From: an uncultured Eubacteriales bacterium
GTDB lineage: Bacteria; Bacillota; Clostridia; Lachnospirales; Lachnospiraceae
DNA: 9,106 bases
Reading direction: 5' to 3'
Assembly: GCA_949297565.1 (NCBI GenBank)
Contig: CASFUI010000101.1
Span: 1 to 9,106, forward strand
The position numbers and the translations under genes are program-made. Under the pieces are notes generated by a model that made no database searches, was not told the DNA's origin, and saw nothing but the letters and a program-made list of their open reading frames with translations. Below are positions 5,146 to 9,106 of the stretch, in pieces; within the stretch, counting starts at the first letter, position 1; each line of letters opens with the position of its first letter.

Positions 5146-6156
5146 ATGGCTAATGCAAGGGAAATTCAAAACAGAATAAGAAGCATTCAGGACACTATGA
5201 AAATCACAAGGGCAATGTATATGATGTCTTCTATGAAGCTGAGAAAGGCAAAGCAGCAGCTGGAAAATACGGAGCCGTATTTCTTCGGATTACAGGAGCA
5301 GATTTCAAGTATTCTGTATCATTTTCCTGATATGGAGCATATTTACTTTGACAATCATGTCATGGATAATCATGCTGCGCCTAATAAGAAAGGTTTTGTT
5401 GTTCTTACAGGAGATAAGGGAATGGCAGGAGCCTACAATCACAATGTGATTAAGGAGGCGCAGCGTCTGTGCGACACATCGGAACAATATGAGCTGTTTG
5501 TTGTTGGCGAGCTCGGAAGACAGTATTTTAAGGGACAGGGTTACCCGGTTGCTGAAGATTTTGAATTTACCGCGACAAATCCTTCTGTGCACCGTGCCAG
5601 GGTTATCACGGAGATTTTAGTTGATTTGTATAAGCGCAAAGAGCTTGATGAGATATATGTCGTATATACTAAAATGGCTAACAGTATTAGCGAGGAGGTC
5701 GAAGTACAGCAGCTTCTTCCTTTGAAGTCGCATCAGTTTATTAAGCAGGAAATGCTTGAAAAAGCAAAAAAGAAAAAAGGAAACTATAACCGTGCACAGG
5801 TATTGCAGAAGAGTAAAGCGGAGTACGAGAATGATTTTGATGATGCAGACCGCAAAGGAATTTATGAAAATGACGGGGACTTTTTTATATATCCGTCACC
5901 GAATAAGGTCCTTAAAAAACTTGTGTACAATTATGTTACCGGTTTCATGTATGGTGCCCTGGTTGAGGCTTCAGCCAGTGAAGAGAATGCCAGAATGATG
6001 GCGATGCAGTCCGCCACCAACAATGCCGAGGAAATGTTGAAGGAACTGTCGGTAGAGTATAACAGAGTAAGACAGGCTGCAATTACACAGGAAATCACTG
6101 AGGTTATCGGTGGTGCTAAGGCTTTGAAGAAGAAAAAGAAGAAGCAAGTGAGGTGA
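5146..6156 (+). CDS. atpG: ATP synthase F1 subunit gamma, with insertion and lysine tail
   Basis: The central rotor shaft, 336 residues against the usual ~285-300. The N-terminal helix ('REIQNRIRSIQDTMKITRAM', 5-24) and the C-terminal helix ('EENARMMAMQSATNNAEEML', 279-298, and 'YNRVRQAAITQEITEVIGGA', 305-324) that form the coiled-coil shaft are intact, and the Rossmann-like part has 'VVLTGDKGMAGAYN' (85-98). Two additions stand out. Between 'LLPL' (190-193) and 'YPSP' (249-252) are about 55 residues, charged and rich in Lys, Glu and Asp, where typical bacterial gammas have under 20; there is no cysteine in it. After the normal 'GGA' end come 12 residues, 'KALKKKKKKQVR'. GGAGTGAT (5133-5140) is the ribosome binding site, and the gene starts 20 bases after atpHA. 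Confidence 0.96.
   Translation: MANAREIQNRIRSIQDTMKITRAMYMMSSMKLRKAKQQLENTEPYFFGLQEQISSILYHFPDMEHIYFDNHVMDNHAAPNKKGFVVLTGDKGMAGAYNHNVIKEAQRLCDTSEQYELFVVGELGRQYFKGQGYPVAEDFEFTATNPSVHRARVITEILVDLYKRKELDEIYVVYTKMANSISEEVEVQQLLPLKSHQFIKQEMLEKAKKKKGNYNRAQVLQKSKAEYENDFDDADRKGIYENDGDFFIYPSPNKVLKKLVYNYVTGFMYGALVEASASEENARMMAMQSATNNAEEMLKELSVEYNRVRQAAITQEITEVIGGAKALKKKKKKQVR
6150..6156 (+). promoter_or_regulatory. atpD ribosome binding site inside the end of atpG
   Basis: GAGGTGA, formed by the last codons and stop of atpG, lies 11 bases before ATG 6168. This is the only good anti-16S match for atpD, so its translation is likely coupled to that of atpG. Confidence 0.6.
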
Positions 6157-6167
6157 GACTTACAACT

Positions 6168-7565
6168 ATGGATAATATAGGTAAGATTGTACAGGTTTCC
6201 GGACCTGTTGTAGACGTAGAGTTTGAAAACAACAATCTGCCGTCCATCAAGGAGGCACTTTATGTTGATAATAACGGCAAAAAGTGTGTTATGGAGGTAT
6301 CCCAGCATATTGGTCACAATACAGTGCGCTGTATTATGCTTGCGGCCAGCGAAGGTCTTTGCAGAGATATGAAGGTAATAGCATCCGGATCGGCTATTAA
6401 GGTTCCGGTTGGAGAGAAGACGCTTGGAAGGCTTTTCAATGTTTTGGGTGAGACGATTGACGGCGGTGAGAGTCTCGACGGTGAGGAGCATTGGTCAATA
6501 CACAGAGAGCCTCCTACGTTTGAGGAGCAGAGCCCTGTTGTAGAGATGCTTGAGACCGGTATTAAGGTTATTGATTTGCTTGCGCCTTACTCTAAAGGCG
6601 GTAAGATTGGTCTGTTCGGCGGCGCCGGAGTAGGTAAAACGGTATTGATTCAGGAGCTGATTCACAATATTGCAACTGAGAGAGGCGGATATTCGATTTT
6701 CACAGGTGTAGGGGAGCGTTCAAGAGAGGGTAATGACCTCTGGACTGAGATGAAGGAATCAGGCGTTCTGGACAAGACGGCTCTGGTTTTCGGTCAGATG
6801 AACGAGCCGCCTGGAGCACGTATGAGGGTTGCTGAGACAGGTCTTACAATGGCTGAGTATTTCAGAGATGTAAAAAAGCAGGATGTTCTTTTGTTTATTG
6901 ACAATATTTTCCGTTTTGTTCAGGCGGGCTCTGAAGTTTCAGCGCTGCTTGGACGAATGCCTTCAGCCGTAGGCTATCAGCCTACTCTTGCTAACGATGT
7001 AGGTGAGCTTCAGGAGCGAATTGCTTCTACAAAAAACGGCTCAGTAACATCTGTTCAGGCTGTATATGTTCCGGCAGATGACCTTACTGACCCGGCACCA
7101 GCCACTACGTTTGCCCATCTTGACGCGACAACAGTTCTCTCAAGAAAAATTGTCGAGCAGGGTATCTATCCGGCAGTTGACCCTCTTGAATCTACTTCGA
7201 GAATTCTTGAGGCAGATGTTGTCGGTGAGGAGCATTACCGTGTGGCAAGGCGTGTTCAGGAGATTTTGCAGAAATACAGAGAACTTCAGGATATTATAGC
7301 TATTCTCGGTATGGAAGAGCTTTCAGACGAAGATAAGCTGACTGTATACAGGGCAAGAAAGGTACAGAGATTCCTGTCTCAGCCGTTCTTTGTTGCCGAG
7401 AACTTTACCGGCACACCGGGACGCTTTGTTCCTGTAAAGGAAACTATCGCCGGATTTAAGGCAATCCTTGACGGCGAGATGGATGATTACCCTGAAGGTG
7501 CATTCTTCAATGTCGGAAATATTGATGATGTTAAGAAGAAGGCAGAACAAATGGCTAATGGCTGA
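6168..7565 (+). CDS. atpD: ATP synthase F1 subunit beta (catalytic)
   Basis: A 465-residue catalytic subunit, standard length. Motifs in order: N-terminal barrel 'GKIVQVSGPVVDVEF' (5-19); Walker A 'GGAGVGKT' (151-158); catalytic Glu183 in 'GVGERSREGNDL'; Walker B 'LLFIDNIFRF' (241-250, Asp245); 'ALLGRMPSAVGYQPTL' (259-274), the beta signature region; 'VPADDLTDPAPATTFAHLDA' (301-320); and the DELSEED-like loop 'MEELSDED' (382-389), which contacts gamma and epsilon. Every residue needed for catalysis is present. ATG 6168 gives the family's usual N-terminus. An in-frame GTG at 6153 overlaps the atpG stop (GTGA) and would add five residues; it lacks a good binding site and is less likely. It hydrolyses or makes ATP with the alpha part of the fused protein supplying the arginine finger. 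Confidence 0.98.
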   Translation: MDNIGKIVQVSGPVVDVEFENNNLPSIKEALYVDNNGKKCVMEVSQHIGHNTVRCIMLAASEGLCRDMKVIASGSAIKVPVGEKTLGRLFNVLGETIDGGESLDGEEHWSIHREPPTFEEQSPVVEMLETGIKVIDLLAPYSKGGKIGLFGGAGVGKTVLIQELIHNIATERGGYSIFTGVGERSREGNDLWTEMKESGVLDKTALVFGQMNEPPGARMRVAETGLTMAEYFRDVKKQDVLLFIDNIFRFVQAGSEVSALLGRMPSAVGYQPTLANDVGELQERIASTKNGSVTSVQAVYVPADDLTDPAPATTFAHLDATTVLSRKIVEQGIYPAVDPLESTSRILEADVVGEEHYRVARRVQEILQKYRELQDIIAILGMEELSDEDKLTVYRARKVQRFLSQPFFVAENFTGTPGRFVPVKETIAGFKAILDGEMDDYPEGAFFNVGNIDDVKKKAEQMANG

Positions 7566-7579
7566 GAGAGGTGTTGATA

Positions 7580-7996
7580 ATGAGCACTTTTTCATTAAAA
7601 ATTGTTGCCTGCAACAGGGTCTTTTATGACGGTGAATGTGAAATCCTTGTGTTTCCGGCTTATGACGGGGAGATGGCTGTAATGGCCCATCATGAACAGA
7701 TGACAGCTACGGTTGAAATCGGAGAGATACGTTTTAAGCTGCCTGACGGAACATGGCAGAAGGCTATTGTCTCAGATGGTCTTATAAAAGTAGATAACAA
7801 TAAGGTTGATGTTCTGGTTTACTCTGCTGAGAGACCGGAGGAGATAGATGAATTCCGTGCCGAGGCAGCTCTGGAAAGAGCCAGAGAGCAGCTTCAGTCT
7901 AAGCAGAGTATTATGGAATACCATATTTCACAGGCATCGCTTTCAAGAGCTATGGCGAGATTAAAGGGAGCACACAGATATTCGTCAGGAAAGTGA
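7580..7996 (+). CDS. atpC: ATP synthase F1 subunit epsilon
   Basis: A 138-residue protein, full length for the family, part of the rotor foot between gamma and the c-ring and often an inhibitor of ATP hydrolysis. The N-terminal beta-sandwich (about 1-85) has 'YDGEMAVMAHHEQMTATVEIGE'-type sequence at 27-48 that corresponds to the conserved 'G..G.L..H' region. The C-terminal helical pair (about 88-130, 'AALERAREQLQS' and 'SLSRAMARLKGA') is present, so the inhibitory domain is not truncated. ATG 7580 has AGAGG (7567-7571) 8 bases upstream; GTG 7571 and TTG 7574 in the same frame overlap or follow that site and are less likely. It is the last gene of the operon, 14 bases after atpD. Confidence 0.96.
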   Translation: MSTFSLKIVACNRVFYDGECEILVFPAYDGEMAVMAHHEQMTATVEIGEIRFKLPDGTWQKAIVSDGLIKVDNNKVDVLVYSAERPEEIDEFRAEAALERAREQLQSKQSIMEYHISQASLSRAMARLKGAHRYSSGK

Positions 7997-8042
7997 TGCG
8001 GTACATAAAGCAGGCATTCTGTTGTCGGATTATTGAGCGGAA

Positions 8043-8079
8043 AATGTCCAAATTCACGGTAAACGTGGGTTTGGACATT
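8043..8079. terminator. Long hairpin between the convergent atp operon and the repair pair
   Basis: Positions 8043-8058 pair with 8064-8079 over 16 bp (two G-U wobbles on the plus-strand RNA) around a five-base loop. On the minus strand it is followed at once by TTTTCCGC, a short T-run; on the plus strand no T-run follows. It most likely ends the minus-strand transcript and perhaps also stops or protects the atp transcript. The stop codon of the minus-strand gene (8054-8056) lies inside its stem. Confidence 0.65.
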
Positions 8080-8875
8080 CTGCGTTCATGTATTTCCGGT
8101 ATCTTAAAGGCATCATGGAGCGCTGCAGTGACGGGTTTACGCGCTCCCTGACTGCTATTGTCTCAAAAAATGTCTTCCATAATTTTTTGAAATTCTCTTC
8201 TTTCTCTGAAAAGCCTGAAAAGGCTGTGAGCTGTTCATCAGAAAGAGCGCAGAAAAAAGGAGCGCTGTGAGCTCTGTGCACGGCCGCAAAATTGCGTCCG
8301 GTATCAAGTATAATCCAGTTTTCGGTGTGCAGGCGGTCTGAAAAATGTTCTGTTATGAGAGGAATAACATTGCTTTTAGGGTTAATTCTGCATGCGAGCA
8401 CACCGTTTTCAAGTTCTTCAAAACGCACAAATTCAAGATAGCTGTGAGCTTCGCGTCCGACCTGTCTGTCCAGCTCAAACAGCTTCATCACGTCGTTATC
8501 GGAGAGCGCATTGATTATAGAAGGACCTTTCCTGAATGCTTTTTGCAAAAAGCTGTATATGCAGGAGGCTCTGTCGGGATTAAATGACAGAGAGGCCCGG
8601 TAAATATAAAAGTATATATTTTCTGAAAGCTTATGTTTTATGCTTTGACATACCTTTTCGGCAATCTTGTAATCGGTCTTTGTCTCAATATAATTTTCAA
8701 AAAACGACAGTGTATCACAGCTGCCGTTTATTCGTACATCGGTGCGGCTTGTTCCGTCAACCCACGCAAGGTATATGGCGGTGAAGATTCCCTCTGTGGT
8801 ACCGTTGCACAGATAAATATTTTTAATGATGTTTGTGTTATTGTCTGAAGAACTGTTGTCATGAAAATTGTTCAT
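8054..8875 (-). CDS. TIGR03915-like putative DNA repair/metabolism protein
   Basis: A 273-residue soluble protein. It matches what I know of the TIGR03915 (DUF4130) family: the start of the core 'IYLCNGTTEGIFTAIYLAW' (20-38), 'IYRASLSFNPDRASCIYSFL' (91-110), 'REAHSYLEFVRFEEL' (141-155), 'NVIPLITEHFSDRL' (169-182), 'WIILDTGRN' (187-195) and the closing 'NPSLQRSMMPLRYRKYM' (247-263). The family is nearly always encoded next to a radical-SAM protein (TIGR03916) and is thought to act in DNA repair or modification; the reaction is not established. I chose ATG 8875, preceded by an AAAGG-rich stretch, over an in-frame TTG at 8923 that has no binding site. The Asn/Ser-rich first 19 residues and the last ten, coded by the terminator hairpin, fall outside the family core. 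Confidence 0.8.
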   Translation of the reverse strand: MNNFHDNSSSDNNTNIIKNIYLCNGTTEGIFTAIYLAWVDGTSRTDVRINGSCDTLSFFENYIETKTDYKIAEKVCQSIKHKLSENIYFYIYRASLSFNPDRASCIYSFLQKAFRKGPSIINALSDNDVMKLFELDRQVGREAHSYLEFVRFEELENGVLACRINPKSNVIPLITEHFSDRLHTENWIILDTGRNFAAVHRAHSAPFFCALSDEQLTAFSGFSEKEENFKKLWKTFFETIAVRERVNPSLQRSMMPLRYRKYMNAECPNPRLP

Positions 8876-8930
8876 TTTCCTTTTATTCCTTTTCTCAAAA
8901 TACAAATAACTAAAGTACGTCAAATCATGT

Positions 8931-9106
8931 TTATGACTGCTCTGATTTTATAATCGAGGCTGCCGTGTCAGTGCTTACATTAAAATCATCAAAAAGCGAG
9001 AGCTGTCTGTAACTGTTGTGGTGTGCTATATCATATGTCTTTTTCCAGTCGCTGCCTATAAGATTGTTAGTTATATAGTTTTCTTCTATCGGAGTGTTGA
9101 ACATCA
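8931..9106 (-). CDS. C-terminal end of a probable TIGR03916-like radical-SAM DNA repair protein (partial)
   Basis: An open frame enters from the right edge and ends at TAA (8931-8933), giving 57 visible residues from 9104 down. It includes 'DIAHHNSYRQLSLFDDF'. The '(Y)RQLSLF' tail resembles the C-terminal end I associate with the TIGR03916 radical-SAM family, and position directly upstream of a TIGR03915-like gene on the same strand is the family's standard arrangement. The CxxxCxxC iron-sulphur motif and the helix-hairpin-helix region would lie outside the window, so the call rests mainly on context. The gap to the downstream start is 55 bases, consistent with a two-gene operon. Confidence 0.5.
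   Translation of the reverse strand, partial: MFNTPIEENYITNNLIGSDWKKTYDIAHHNSYRQLSLFDDFNVSTDTAASIIKSEQS

Noticed and set aside
6121..6156. Possible ribosomal frameshift signal in the A/G-rich end of atpG
   Set aside because: The run contains only five consecutive As, read G AAA AAG in frame, so it is not an A-AAA-AAG slippery heptamer, and atpD has its own start.
5931..6491. 186-codon minus-strand frame across the atpG-atpD junction
   Set aside because: It is antisense to two clearly conserved genes, its sequence is low-complexity opposite the lysine codons (a run of Phe), and it shows no recognisable domain.
8088..8848. Several plus-strand frames of 60-80 codons opposite the TIGR03915-like gene
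   Set aside because: They overlap one another and the conserved minus-strand gene, and none has a convincing ribosome binding site.

Overview
The window looks like part of the chromosome of a low-to-moderate GC anaerobic Firmicute, most likely a Clostridia/Lachnospiraceae member (family level is an inference). The signs are AGGAGG-type ribosome binding sites, near-consensus sigma-A promoter hexamers, a bacteriohemerythrin, an IS200/IS605-type element, and a paired radical-SAM/TIGR03915 DNA-repair-type locus.

Left part (1-1250). A small ACT-domain protein (31-396) ends in a rho-independent terminator. Next comes the ~350-bp carcass of an IS200/IS605 element (about 477-825). Both end hairpins and a Shine-Dalgarno-sequestering inverted repeat are kept, but tnpA is broken by a nonsense codon and an internal deletion. 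The right-end hairpin abuts the stop codon of a minus-strand bacteriohemerythrin (826-1248), and on that strand it is followed by a T-rich tract, so it may now serve as that gene's terminator. An AT-rich divergent intergenic region (1249-1561) carries a strong plus-strand promoter (TTGACA-18-TATAAT), a weaker minus-strand promoter candidate with an overlapping dyad, and an AT palindrome.

Centre (1562-7996). This is a complete F1Fo ATP synthase operon in the order atpB-atpE-atpF-atpHA-atpG-atpD-atpC. All eight subunit moieties are present but encoded by seven genes, because delta and alpha are one uninterrupted 683-codon reading frame. No ATG, GTG or TTG codon lies in frame around the junction, so a separately initiated alpha subunit is not available from canonical starts. 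Since F1 has three alpha and normally one delta, this poses a stoichiometry puzzle. The gamma subunit is also unusual: about 35 extra charged residues sit at the place where chloroplast and cyanobacterial gamma carry their regulatory insertion, and it ends in a lysine-rich tail whose codons supply the atpD ribosome binding site. The c subunit lacks the Gln/Ser sodium ligands of Na+-type rings, which suggests proton coupling.

Right part (7997-9106). A long hairpin separates the ATP synthase operon from a convergent minus-strand pair: a TIGR03915-like putative DNA repair/metabolism protein (8054-8875) and, upstream of it, the C-terminal end of what is probably its radical-SAM partner (TIGR03916-like), which runs off the window edge.

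The strongest candidate for something undescribed is the AtpH-AtpA fusion together with the modified gamma subunit, that is, an ATP synthase with altered stator and rotor architecture.
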